Origin: an uncultured Actinomyces sp.
GTDB taxonomy: Bacteria > Actinomycetota > Actinomycetes > Actinomycetales > Actinomycetaceae
Reading direction: 5' to 3'
Assembly: GCA_938030835.1 (NCBI GenBank)
Contig: CALHID010000025.1
Coordinates: 1 to 11,017, forward strand
DNA: 11,017 bases
Part shown: piece after piece, positions 1 to 6,970 of the stretch
How the letters are laid out: the number at the start of each line of letters is the position of its first letter
Numbering within the stretch: position 1 is the first letter of the stretch
Program-made: the position numbers and the translations under genes
The notes under the pieces: generated by a model
What the model saw: only the letters and a program-made list of their open reading frames with translations
Told to the model about the DNA's origin: nothing
Database searches by the model: none

Positions 1-1186
1 CTTCGGTTTCGATCTCGACCCCGATGCGCTCATTGAAGATCTCTCCGTTGGCGCTCAGCAGCGAGTCGAAATTGTTAAAGCGCTGTCGCGTCAGGCAAAG
101 GTCCTTATTCTTGATGAGCCAACGGCAGTGCTCACGCCTCAAGAAACTGACGAACTCATGGCGATCATGCGTCAACTTGCCGAAGCTGGGACCTCGATTG
201 TCTTCATCACTCACAAGCTTCGCGAAGTTCGAGCCGTCGCAGATGAAATTACCGTGATTCGACGCGGTACCGTTGTTGGCGAAGCCTCTCCGCAAGATTC
301 TGAATCAGAACTGGCGAATAAGATGGTCGGCCGCTCCGTCATGATGCGCGTCCAAAAGGCTCCCGCAGCGCCCACCGGTGGGGGACTGGAATTCAAAGCG
401 ATCTCCATGGTTTCGCCCCAGGGAGTTCCGCTTCTTGACCACGTCTCCTTCGCGGTAGAACGCGGCGAAATCGTCGCCGTCGCGGGCGTGCAGGGCAACG
501 GACAGACCGAATTGGCGCAAACCGTTTTGGGCCTGTGTACCCCAGATTCTGGTGAAATTCTTCTTGAAGGCGAAGATATTTCTCACGCGGGTCCTCGAAA
601 GTCTTTGGACGCCGGTGTTGGCTTCATTCCCGAAGACCGATCGACCGATGGCATTATTTCTACTTTCTCCATCGCCGAGAACCTGATTTTGGACCAGTAC
701 AAGGATTCCTCCTTCGCATCGGGCCCAATGCTCAAGCTGGGGGCAGTTGCGCAGAATGCGCGCGATAAAGAGCAGGAATTCGATATTCGCTTGACCTCAA
801 TCAACGATCCGATTTCCTCGCTTTCAGGTGGAAATCAGCAGAAGGTTGTTGTCGCGCGTGAAATGTCAAAGGACCTCAACCTGCTTGTCGCGAACCAGCC
901 GACCCGCGGTGTGGATGTTGGTTCTATCGAATTCATTCACAAGCGCATTGTTGAGGTGCGCGACCAGAACATTCCCGTCCTTCTGATCTCATCGGAATTG
1001 GATGAAGTGATCTCGCTGGCCGATCGCATTGTTGTCATGTACCGAGGCCGCGTGATGGGAATCGTTCCCGCGGACACCCCGCGTGACGTTCTTGGTTTGA
1101 TGATGGCTGGTGTTCCCTATGACGAGGCCGTCGAAGGCGTGCACGAACACGCTGAGGTTTCGGATTCACACGTGGAGGAGAACTGA
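1..1186 (+). CDS. Nucleoside ABC importer, duplicated ATP-binding subunit (NupO/RbsA type), 5'-truncated by the window edge
   Basis: This is the cytoplasmic ATPase of a nucleoside importer with two fused nucleotide-binding domains (NBDs). The first complete codon is at position 2, and 394 residues are present. Family members have about 510, so roughly the first 115 residues, including the first Walker A, lie outside the window. Visible in NBD1 are the signature LSVGAQQRVEIVKAL (about 38-82), Walker B VLILDEPT (about 98-121) and the switch histidine in VFITHKL (about 201-221). NBD2 starts near 387 with a degenerate Walker A, AGVQGNGQTEL, a signature LSGGNQQKVVVARE, and LLVANQPTRGVD in place of a normal Walker B. 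This pattern is typical of the BmpA/NupNOPQ branch of the sugar-importer ATPases. The stop overlaps the next start by one base (TGATG), which implies translational coupling to the permease. Function is confident. The exact substrate is inferred from the salvage genes downstream. Confidence 0.93.
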   Translation, partial: FGFDLDPDALIEDLSVGAQQRVEIVKALSRQAKVLILDEPTAVLTPQETDELMAIMRQLAEAGTSIVFITHKLREVRAVADEITVIRRGTVVGEASPQDSESELANKMVGRSVMMRVQKAPAAPTGGGLEFKAISMVSPQGVPLLDHVSFAVERGEIVAVAGVQGNGQTELAQTVLGLCTPDSGEILLEGEDISHAGPRKSLDAGVGFIPEDRSTDGIISTFSIAENLILDQYKDSSFASGPMLKLGAVAQNARDKEQEFDIRLTSINDPISSLSGGNQQKVVVAREMSKDLNLLVANQPTRGVDVGSIEFIHKRIVEVRDQNIPVLLISSELDEVISLADRIVVMYRGRVMGIVPADTPRDVLGLMMAGVPYDEAVEGVHEHAEVSDSHVEEN

Positions 1187-2448
1187 TGACCGCGGTAAAG
1201 CGTCCTTCGAAGGCACTGATTGTGTGCCGTCATATCCTGGGATCGCGATGGTTCGTTTCCATCCTTGCGGTTCTTATCGCCTTCGCTATCGGTGCCATTC
1301 TGATCGCAATGACCGGAGCATCTGTGGTCGATGCCTACTACGCGATGTTCCGCGGAGCGATCTTTGATCCAACAGCTCGTAGTTTCCAGCGTCAGATCAA
1401 ACCCCTGACAGAGTCTCTGTTCTTCTCCATCCCATTGGTATTGGGTGGCTTGGGCCTTGCCTTGGGCTTCCGCGCAGGCCTGTTCAACATTGGTGGTAAT
1501 GGCCAGATCATCTTTGGTGCTCTTGCCGCTGTCTGGGTTGGTTTTGCAATGAACCTGCCGCCCGTCGTTCACACTCTTGTTGCTCTTCTTGCCGCAATGG
1601 TTGCTGGTTCGCTCTATGCGGGAATTGCCGGTGTTCTGAAGGCAAAGACCGGGGCGAACGAAGTCATTGTCACCATCATGCTGAACTCGATTGCGACCTT
1701 GGCGCTGGGATACATCCTCTCGAAGAAGTCCTGGCAGGTTCCCGGTTCTAATCAGCCCCAAACCCCGAAGGTCGCGGATTCAGCTGCCTTCACCCGTATT
1801 TTGGATGCGCCCTTCAAGATCCACGTTGGCCTTTTTGTTGCGCTCCTTGCGGTCATCGTTTTCTGGTGGCTTATTGAGCGATCGACCCTCGGCTTTGAAA
1901 TTCGCGCAGTTGGTGCGAACCCCGAGGCCGCACGTACCGCTGGTATCTCAGTCGGAAAGATCACCGCGATTACCATGGCGATCTCGGGTGCTTTCCTGGG
2001 ACTCGCAGGTGCGAACGAGGCCTTGGGTACCGTTGGTTACGTCTCCAGAGACATCGCTGGTTCCATTGGTTTCGATGCCATCACGGTTGCTCTCCTGGGC
2101 CGCAACAAGCCTCTGGGTACTCTGGGTGCAGGTATCCTCTTCGGTGCCTTCAAAGCCGGTGGCTACACCATGCAGGCCAAGGGTGTTCCGATCGATATGA
2201 TCTTGATCCTTCAGTCGGTGATCGTCTTGCTGATCGCAGCTCCCATGCTGGTCCGTTGGCTCTTCCACCTGCCGAAGGAAACCAAGAAGAGCTTGCGTGC
2301 TGAGCTCGCTGAACTCAGCGGTGAGCACTCTGAAGAAGACGGGAAGACCCCGGCCATGGCCTCGGCAGTAAAGGAAGACGCAGCATCCAAGGGCGGCGAT
2401 GCCGCCACCGATGGTGCCTCCACCAATATGGAAGGAGAGGCACGATGA
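1186..2448 (+). CDS. Nucleoside ABC importer permease 1 (NupP/YufP-like, BPD_transp_2 family)
   Basis: This is a 420-residue integral membrane subunit of the nucleoside importer. The start is well supported: GGAGGAG lies at 1174-1180, five bases before the ATG, and the ATG overlaps the preceding stop. The first membrane segment is about residues 22-42, followed by many hydrophobic stretches. Family hallmarks are FNIGGNGQIIFGA, GANEVIVTIMLNSIA and the cytoplasmic coupling-loop region GANPEAARTAGIS, which probably contacts the ATPase. After the last membrane segment, from about residue 365, comes a hydrophilic tail of some 55 residues. It is rich in Ala, Glu, Asp, Lys and Gly and unlike the rest of the protein. 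The tail is likely cytoplasmic and disordered, with no recognised domain. The gene shares a 4-nt ATGA overlap with permease 2, so the two are probably made in matched amounts as a heterodimer. The nucleoside assignment rests on family resemblance and operon context. Confidence 0.92.
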   Translation: MTAVKRPSKALIVCRHILGSRWFVSILAVLIAFAIGAILIAMTGASVVDAYYAMFRGAIFDPTARSFQRQIKPLTESLFFSIPLVLGGLGLALGFRAGLFNIGGNGQIIFGALAAVWVGFAMNLPPVVHTLVALLAAMVAGSLYAGIAGVLKAKTGANEVIVTIMLNSIATLALGYILSKKSWQVPGSNQPQTPKVADSAAFTRILDAPFKIHVGLFVALLAVIVFWWLIERSTLGFEIRAVGANPEAARTAGISVGKITAITMAISGAFLGLAGANEALGTVGYVSRDIAGSIGFDAITVALLGRNKPLGTLGAGILFGAFKAGGYTMQAKGVPIDMILILQSVIVLLIAAPMLVRWLFHLPKETKKSLRAELAELSGEHSEEDGKTPAMASAVKEDAASKGGDAATDGASTNMEGEAR

Positions 2449-3719
2449 GCCAGACGCGCGCAATGAATGACGTTCAGCTGAAGCGCTCGTGGAAGATGCC
2501 GGTCGTCTACGTTCTGGCAGCCCTTCTGCAGATTCTTTTCGTCGTCAAGGTCAGTGGCGATGTCACAATCAGGCTCAACGACAAGTCCCAGAGCATCAAT
2601 ATCGACGATATTGTCACCCCCGGTCGTCCCATCCTTCTGGTACTGACGGTATTCACCCTTCTGGTGACAGCCTGGTCGATCTACTCGGTGTGGGCACGTC
2701 GTCAAAATCCGCGGTGGCTTGACGTCACCATGATGATTGTCGCGGGAATTGCGACGGTCTTTGGCTTCTTGATCTACGCGGGTTCGGGTTCGGCCGGTGT
2801 CGTAACACTGACCTCCACCCTCTACTCCACAGTGGCAATCTCGACGCCTCTGATCTTCGGCTCCCTTTCGGGCGTTGTCTCCGAACGCGTTGGCGTTGTC
2901 AACATCGCCATTGAAGGCGACCTGCTCTTGGGTGCTTTCGCAGGCGTCATGGCAGCCTCCTTCTTCCAGACCTCGTGGGCAGGTTTGATCGCCGCTCCGA
3001 TCGCAGGCGCATTCCTTGGCTGCCTCTTGGCACTCTTCTCGGTCAAGTACGGCGTGGATCAGATCATCGTCGGTGTGGTTTTGAACGTCCTAGCAGCGGG
3101 CCTGACGACCTTCTTCTACGGAACGTGGATGACGACGAAGCCCGAGCTGTTCAACACCAACAGGTTCTCGCTCCCAGACATCAAAATCCCGCTCCTAGGG
3201 GAGATCCCAATTCTTGGTCCCGTGCTCTTCAACCACAACATCTTGGTGTACCTGATGTACGCCACGGTGATTTTCTTGACGGTTTACCTTTACCGCTCGC
3301 GCTGGGGCCTGCGCCTTCGCGCCTGTGGTGAGCACCCGCGCGCTGCAGATACCGTCGGCATCAACGTCAATCGCACGCGAACCCTCAATGCGATCCTCGC
3401 TTCCAGTTTTGCTGGATTGGGCGGCGCATTCTTCACCATCGGGTCGAGCCTCTTCTTCACCGACAATATCTCCGCAGGTAACGGCTACATCGCTCTTGCG
3501 GCAATGATTTTGGGTAAGTGGCACCCGATCGGTGCTATGGGCGCAGCGCTCATGTTCGGTTTCGCTCAGGCGCTTGCCCGCTTGCTGCCCAACCTTGAGC
3601 AGTCCATTCCTTCGGACCTGATTTCGATGATTCCTTACATCGTGACCATCATTGCGGTCGCTGGATTCGTTGGAAAGTCGCGTCCGCCGGCAGCCGAAAA
3701 CATTCCCTACACGAAGTGA
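2445..3719 (+). CDS. Nucleoside ABC importer permease 2 (NupQ/YufQ-like, BPD_transp_2 family)
   Basis: This is a 424-residue membrane subunit that partners permease 1. The chosen ATG overlaps the upstream stop by 4 nt and has AAGGAG at 2432-2437, seven bases ahead. An in-frame ATG at 2463 lacks a comparable ribosome binding site. The conserved core begins near residue 120 with GVVSERVGVVNIAIEG and continues with GVDQIIVGVVLNVLAAG. The coupling-loop motif ACGEHPRAADTVGI and the sequence ISAGNGYIALAAMILGKW follow, all standard for YufQ-type permeases. In front of this core is an extension of about 115 residues with roughly three extra hydrophobic segments (about 19-35, 60-82 and 91-113). Between the first two is a polar stretch rich in Asp and Asn. 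Bacillus-type homologues are about 310-320 residues, so this extension explains the greater length. The gap to cdd is 30 nt, consistent with the same transcript. Confidence 0.92.
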   Translation: MSQTRAMNDVQLKRSWKMPVVYVLAALLQILFVVKVSGDVTIRLNDKSQSINIDDIVTPGRPILLVLTVFTLLVTAWSIYSVWARRQNPRWLDVTMMIVAGIATVFGFLIYAGSGSAGVVTLTSTLYSTVAISTPLIFGSLSGVVSERVGVVNIAIEGDLLLGAFAGVMAASFFQTSWAGLIAAPIAGAFLGCLLALFSVKYGVDQIIVGVVLNVLAAGLTTFFYGTWMTTKPELFNTNRFSLPDIKIPLLGEIPILGPVLFNHNILVYLMYATVIFLTVYLYRSRWGLRLRACGEHPRAADTVGINVNRTRTLNAILASSFAGLGGAFFTIGSSLFFTDNISAGNGYIALAAMILGKWHPIGAMGAALMFGFAQALARLLPNLEQSIPSDLISMIPYIVTIIAVAGFVGKSRPPAAENIPYTK

Positions 3720-3749
3720 TCGACGGCTAGGTAGATAAAGGACCCAAAC

Positions 3750-4166
3750 ATGGATATCAATTGGGAAGAACTCAAGGATCTTGCGATCTCGGCAATGGAG
3801 CAGGCTTACTGCCCCTATAGCGACTTCCCCGTCGGTGCGGCAGGACTGACAACCGATGGACACACCTATTCGGGCTGCAATGTGGAAAATGCCGGTTATG
3901 GCGTCACCCTGTGTGCCGAATGCGGGATGGTCTCGCAGATGGTGCGCTCGGGCGGAGGCCGCTTAGCAGCGGTCGTTGCAGTGAATGGAAACTGCGAACC
4001 CGTCGCTCCTTGCGGACGCTGCCGCCAGCTTATTTTTGAGCACGGTGGGAATGACTGCTTGGTTCTGATGCCCGATGGCGTCATGTCTATGAAGCAGGTG
4101 CTCCCGGGAGCTTTTGGTCCGCATGACCTCACCGAAGTCGCTTCGGCGCGATTCAATGAAGATTAA
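3750..4166 (+). CDS. cdd: Cytidine deaminase
   Basis: This cytosolic zinc enzyme hydrolyses cytidine and deoxycytidine to uridine and deoxyuridine, feeding the phosphorylase encoded next. The protein has 138 residues, near the usual length of the small homotetrameric class (about 130-140). The substrate and zinc motifs are clear. GCNVENAGYG (residues 42-51) contacts the nucleoside. CAEC (55-58) supplies a zinc cysteine, C55, and the proton-shuttle glutamate, E57. PCGRCRQ (87-93) supplies zinc cysteines C88 and C91. The residue after the catalytic glutamate is Cys rather than the Arg of Bacillus and human enzymes (CAER). As I recall, mycobacterial Cdd also has CAEC, so this looks like an actinobacterial variant rather than a defect. 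AAAGGA at 3737-3742, seven bases before the ATG, supports the start. The gene sits 30 nt after the permease genes and 81 nt before deoA, with a hairpin in that gap. Confidence 0.96.
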   Translation: MDINWEELKDLAISAMEQAYCPYSDFPVGAAGLTTDGHTYSGCNVENAGYGVTLCAECGMVSQMVRSGGGRLAAVVAVNGNCEPVAPCGRCRQLIFEHGGNDCLVLMPDGVMSMKQVLPGAFGPHDLTEVASARFNED

Positions 4167-4173
4167 TGACTGC

Positions 4174-4212
4174 GGCGGGCGTGCACGTCCCTTAATGGTG
4201 TGCGCGCCCGCC
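4174..4212 (+). promoter_or_regulatory. GC-rich intercistronic hairpin between cdd and deoA
   Basis: Positions 4174-4186 (GGCGGGCGTGCAC) pair with 4200-4212 (GTGCGCGCCCGCC) in a 13-bp stem. It has a single G·U pair and a 13-nt loop, and starts 7 nt after the cdd stop. No run of T follows, so it is not a canonical intrinsic terminator. It may protect the upstream mRNA end from exonucleases or cause partial termination, lowering deoA-to-mutase expression relative to the importer genes. The pairing is directly visible. The role is inferred. Confidence 0.6.
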
Positions 4213-4235
4213 AAGCATTTCCCGAAATAACACCC

Positions 4236-4243
4236 AGGAAGGA
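4236..4243 (+). promoter_or_regulatory. Ribosome binding site that fixes the deoA start
   Basis: AGGAAGGA lies four bases before the ATG at 4248. An in-frame GTG at 4200 would extend the protein by 16 residues. It lies in the 3' arm of the intercistronic hairpin and adds residues before the conserved N-terminus, so the ATG at 4248 is preferred. Confidence 0.8.
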
Positions 4244-4247
4244 CATC

Positions 4248-5531
4248 ATGAAACAGTTTGATGCCGTCGACGTCATCCGCGTGAAGCGCGATGGCGGGAA
4301 ACTGTCCGCCGAAGAAATCCAGTGGACCATTGATGCCTACACGCGCGGGGTCATGAAAGACGAACAAATGGCAGCGCTTGCCATGGCTGTCTTCCTGCGC
4401 GGAATGGATCGGGAGGAAATCGTCACCTGGACCCAGGCCATGATTGATTCCGGCGAACGTATGGATTTCGCTCGAATTGGCCGAGTGACCGCTGACAAGC
4501 ACTCCACTGGCGGTGTCGGCGATAAGATCACCCTTCCTCTCGCACCCCTAGTTGCGTGCTTTGGCGTTGCCGTTCCGCAGCTTTCCGGCCGAGGCCTTGG
4601 CCACACAGGTGGAACCTTGGACAAACTCGAGGCCATCCCCGGCTGGCGTGCCTCGCTGTCCAACGAAGAGATCTACCATCAGCTGGGCGAAGGCTGCGGC
4701 GCTGTCATTTGCGCAGCGGGTGCGGGACTTGCCCCCGCAGATAAGAAGCTCTACGCACTGCGCGATATCACATCAACAGTCGATTGCATTCCGCTGATTG
4801 CTTCTTCGATCATGTCGAAGAAGATTGCTGAAGGTACCGATTCGCTGGTCTTGGACGTCAAGGTTGGCAGCGGCGCATTCATGAAGGACATCGACAACGC
4901 CCGCGAGCTTGCCCGCACCATGGTGGACCTTGGACGAGATGCCGGCGTGAAGACCCAAGCGCTGCTCACCGATATGTCGACCCCGCTGGGACTCAAGGTT
5001 GGTAATGCGCTTGAGGTCGAAGAATCCGTTGAGGTTCTGGCCGGCGGCGGTCCCGCAGATGTCGTGGAATTGACCGTTGAGCTTGCTCGCACCATGCTGT
5101 CCATGGCCGGTAAGAGCGACGTCGACGTTGAGGCTGCGCTCAAGGACGGTCGTGCGATGGATACCTGGCGCGCAATGATCCGGGAGCAGGGGGGAGACCC
5201 CGATGCTGCGCTGCCGACCTCAACGCTGACCCACACTGTCACTGCCGAGGCCGATGGCTACCTTTCCGAAATGGATGCGCTGAGCGTGGGCGTGGCCTCG
5301 TGGAGGCTGGGCGCCGGACGAGCAGTCAAGGATGATCCGGTACAGGCCGGTGCGGGTATCGAAATCCACGCCAAGCCGGGTGATCAGGTCAAGGCGGGCC
5401 AGCCGCTCTTCACCTTGCACACCGACGATGAATGGCGCATTCCCCGAGCTCTTGAGGCGCTGGACGGGGGAGTGGTGATCAGTGAAACCGCACCCGCTCC
5501 TCGTCACATCATTTTGGATCGCGTGGGCTAA
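4248..5531 (+). CDS. deoA: Thymidine phosphorylase / pyrimidine-nucleoside phosphorylase
   Basis: This cytosolic enzyme carries out reversible phosphorolysis of thymidine or deoxyuridine to the base and 2-deoxyribose-1-phosphate. From ATG 4248 it is 427 residues, matching the family (about 430-440). The N-terminal alpha domain is followed by the phosphate-binding DKHSTGGVGDK (83-93), which includes H85. The family signature SGRGLGHTGGTLDKLE is at 113-128. R172, S187 and K191 (in SSIMSKK) correspond to the known pyrimidine-binding Arg, Ser and Lys of the E. coli enzyme, shifted by one. The C-terminal alpha/beta domain includes the glycine-rich GAGIEIHAKPGDQVKAGQ. DeoA (thymidine and deoxyuridine) and broader Pdp enzymes (also uridine) share these motifs, so uridine activity cannot be excluded. 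No separate uridine phosphorylase is visible here, which would favour broad specificity. It precedes deoD by 56 nt with no hairpin between. Confidence 0.95.
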   Translation: MKQFDAVDVIRVKRDGGKLSAEEIQWTIDAYTRGVMKDEQMAALAMAVFLRGMDREEIVTWTQAMIDSGERMDFARIGRVTADKHSTGGVGDKITLPLAPLVACFGVAVPQLSGRGLGHTGGTLDKLEAIPGWRASLSNEEIYHQLGEGCGAVICAAGAGLAPADKKLYALRDITSTVDCIPLIASSIMSKKIAEGTDSLVLDVKVGSGAFMKDIDNARELARTMVDLGRDAGVKTQALLTDMSTPLGLKVGNALEVEESVEVLAGGGPADVVELTVELARTMLSMAGKSDVDVEAALKDGRAMDTWRAMIREQGGDPDAALPTSTLTHTVTAEADGYLSEMDALSVGVASWRLGAGRAVKDDPVQAGAGIEIHAKPGDQVKAGQPLFTLHTDDEWRIPRALEALDGGVVISETAPAPRHIILDRVG

Positions 5532-5587
5532 CACCCAGACCAGACTAAGCAAGCGACACCACCACATACGTATTGGAGTAAACAACC

Positions 5588-6295
5588 ATGAAATCGACAC
5601 CGCACATCAACCCGACGGCCCCCATTGCACCGACCATCTTGCTGCCCGGAGATCCGCTTCGCGCGAAGTTCATTGCCGAAACCTACCTTGAAGATGCGCA
5701 GCAATTTAACGCGGTGCGTAACATGCTGGGCTTCACCGGTACCTATCAGGGCACTCCGGTATCGGTTATGGGCTCGGGTATGGGTATTCCTTCGATCTCG
5801 CTGTATGCGTGGGAACTCATCCACGTTTTTGGTTGCACAAAGCTCATCCGTGTGGGTACGTGTGGCGCGCTGCAGCCGGGAATCAACCTTTACGATGTCG
5901 TCATCGCACAGGGAGCATGCACGAACTCGAACTTCATCGATCAGTACAACATCCCGGGAACCTATGCCCCCATCGGTTCCTACCGCCTGATCGAGGCCGT
6001 GCGCGCGAACGCAAAGGAAAAGGGCGTGACCACCCACGTGGGTAACGTCCTCTCCTCGGACACTTTCTACAACGCCGATCCGACCTTCAACGAGCGCTGG
6101 CAGAAGATGGGCATCATGGCCATCGAAATGGAGACCGCGGGCCTGTACGCAACTGCCGCCGAGGCCGGGGTTGAGGCTCTGGGTATCTTCACAGTGTCTG
6201 ACTCGCTGGTCACCGGTGAGGAAACCACCGCACACGAGCGTCAGACCGCGTTCACCCAGATGATGGAAATTGCACTTCCGCTGGCGCAGATCTGA
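5588..6295 (+). CDS. deoD: Purine nucleoside phosphorylase, hexameric DeoD type
   Basis: This cytosolic enzyme cleaves purine (deoxy)nucleosides with phosphate to free base and (deoxy)ribose-1-phosphate. The 235-residue length and motifs match the E. coli hexameric DeoD class rather than the longer trimeric class. TPHIN (4-8) carries the His donated to the neighbouring subunit's active site. PGDPLRAK (20-27) is the phosphate loop with R25. RNMLGFTGTY follows, then GSGMGIPS and RVGTCG with the second phosphate-binding Arg. EMETAGLY is the purine/ribose-binding segment, and TVSD ends with catalytic D205. HERQ includes R218. All expected catalytic residues are present. The family usually accepts 6-oxo and 6-amino purines, so adenosine and guanosine/inosine may both be used; this is inference. 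GGAG at 5574-5577 lies ten bases before the ATG. deoC follows after 19 nt. Confidence 0.96.
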   Translation: MKSTPHINPTAPIAPTILLPGDPLRAKFIAETYLEDAQQFNAVRNMLGFTGTYQGTPVSVMGSGMGIPSISLYAWELIHVFGCTKLIRVGTCGALQPGINLYDVVIAQGACTNSNFIDQYNIPGTYAPIGSYRLIEAVRANAKEKGVTTHVGNVLSSDTFYNADPTFNERWQKMGIMAIEMETAGLYATAAEAGVEALGIFTVSDSLVTGEETTAHERQTAFTQMMEIALPLAQI

Positions 6296-6302
6296 GGACC
6301 TG

Positions 6303-6310
6303 AGAAGGAA
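6303..6310 (+). promoter_or_regulatory. Ribosome binding site that fixes the deoC start
   Basis: AGAAGGAA, with core AAGGA at 6305-6309, sits five bases before ATG 6315. An upstream in-frame ATG at 6270 lies inside deoD and would add 15 unconserved basic residues, so it is not used here. Confidence 0.8.
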
Positions 6311-6314
6311 AAGT

Positions 6315-6968
6315 ATGAAGAAGTCTGAAGTTGCACACCTGATTGACCACACGATCCTCAAGCCCGAGGCCACTAGCGCCGATGTCGCGCGGATCGTTGA
6401 GGAAGGTGCACGTTTTGGTACCTATTCCGTGTGCGTGTCCCCATCGATGCTCCCGCTTGAGGTGCCCGAAGGACTGAAGGTCGCCTGCGTCGTGGGCTTC
6501 CCTTCGGGGGCAGTGAAGCCGAATGTCAAGGCTTACGAAGCCAAACAGGCTATTGCCGATGGTGCTGACGAGATCGATATGGTCATCAATATTGCCCTGG
6601 CAAAAGAAGGCAAGTTCGATCAGGTCGAAGACGAAATCCGTGCTGTTCGTGAGGAGATCCCCGCGGGTAAGGTCCTGAAGGTCATCATCGAATCGGCGGC
6701 CTTGACCGACGAAGAAATCGTTGCAGTCTGCCGTGCGGCGGTCGCTGCCGGTGCAGATTTTGTCAAGACCTCAACTGGTTTCCACCCTGCAGGTGGAGCA
6801 TCCGTTCACGCGGTGAAGCTCATGCGTGAGACCGTGGGCGAGGGTGTCGGGGTGAAGGCCTCGGGCGGTATCCGCAATGCAGAGACCGCTGTCGCCATGA
6901 TCAATGCCGGAGCAAACCGTTTGGGTGTGTCGGCAACCGCAGCAATTCTTGAAGGCCTTGAGGACTGA
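6315..6968 (+). CDS. deoC: Deoxyribose-phosphate aldolase
   Basis: This cytosolic class I aldolase splits 2-deoxyribose-5-phosphate into glyceraldehyde-3-phosphate and acetaldehyde, the exit of deoxynucleoside breakdown into central metabolism. The protein has 217 residues, typical of the short Gram-positive and actinobacterial form (E. coli has about 259). It begins with the family start IDHTILKPEAT (10-20). Catalytic residues are visible: D88 in DEIDMVIN, the Schiff-base lysine K151 in FVKTSTGF, and the second lysine K181 in GVKASGGIR, which tunes the active site. GFPSGAVKPNVKAYEAK (61-77) is the usual conserved loop. The C-terminus ends GLED without the terminal Tyr that aids catalysis in E. 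coli, common in the short forms. The next gene starts 2 nt after the stop and uses a ribosome binding site inside the end of deoC, so the two are tightly coupled. Confidence 0.96.
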   Translation: MKKSEVAHLIDHTILKPEATSADVARIVEEGARFGTYSVCVSPSMLPLEVPEGLKVACVVGFPSGAVKPNVKAYEAKQAIADGADEIDMVINIALAKEGKFDQVEDEIRAVREEIPAGKVLKVIIESAALTDEEIVAVCRAAVAAGADFVKTSTGFHPAGGASVHAVKLMRETVGEGVGVKASGGIRNAETAVAMINAGANRLGVSATAAILEGLED

Positions 6969-6970
6969 AT

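Noticed and set aside
1117..1761. A 214-codon minus-strand frame opposite the ATPase/permease 1 junction.
   Set aside because: The translation is low-complexity and shadow-like, and the sense genes here are coupled and conserved.
3195..3863. A 222-codon minus-strand frame across the permease 2/cdd junction.
   Set aside because: It covers conserved sequence of both genes, and no domain or start signal supports it.
4200..4247. An upstream GTG start that would lengthen DeoA by 16 residues.
   Set aside because: It lies in the hairpin arm without a suitable ribosome binding site, while ATG 4248 has AGGAAGGA and begins at the usual family N-terminus with H85 in register with E. coli.
6270..6314. 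An upstream ATG start for DeoC inside deoD.
   Set aside because: The added residues are not family-like and a clear ribosome binding site precedes ATG 6315.
5528..6373. A 281-codon minus-strand open frame opposite deoD.
   Set aside because: It lies wholly opposite a gene with intact catalytic motifs, its translation shows no recognisable domain, and long antisense frames are expected from the codon bias of GC-rich genes.
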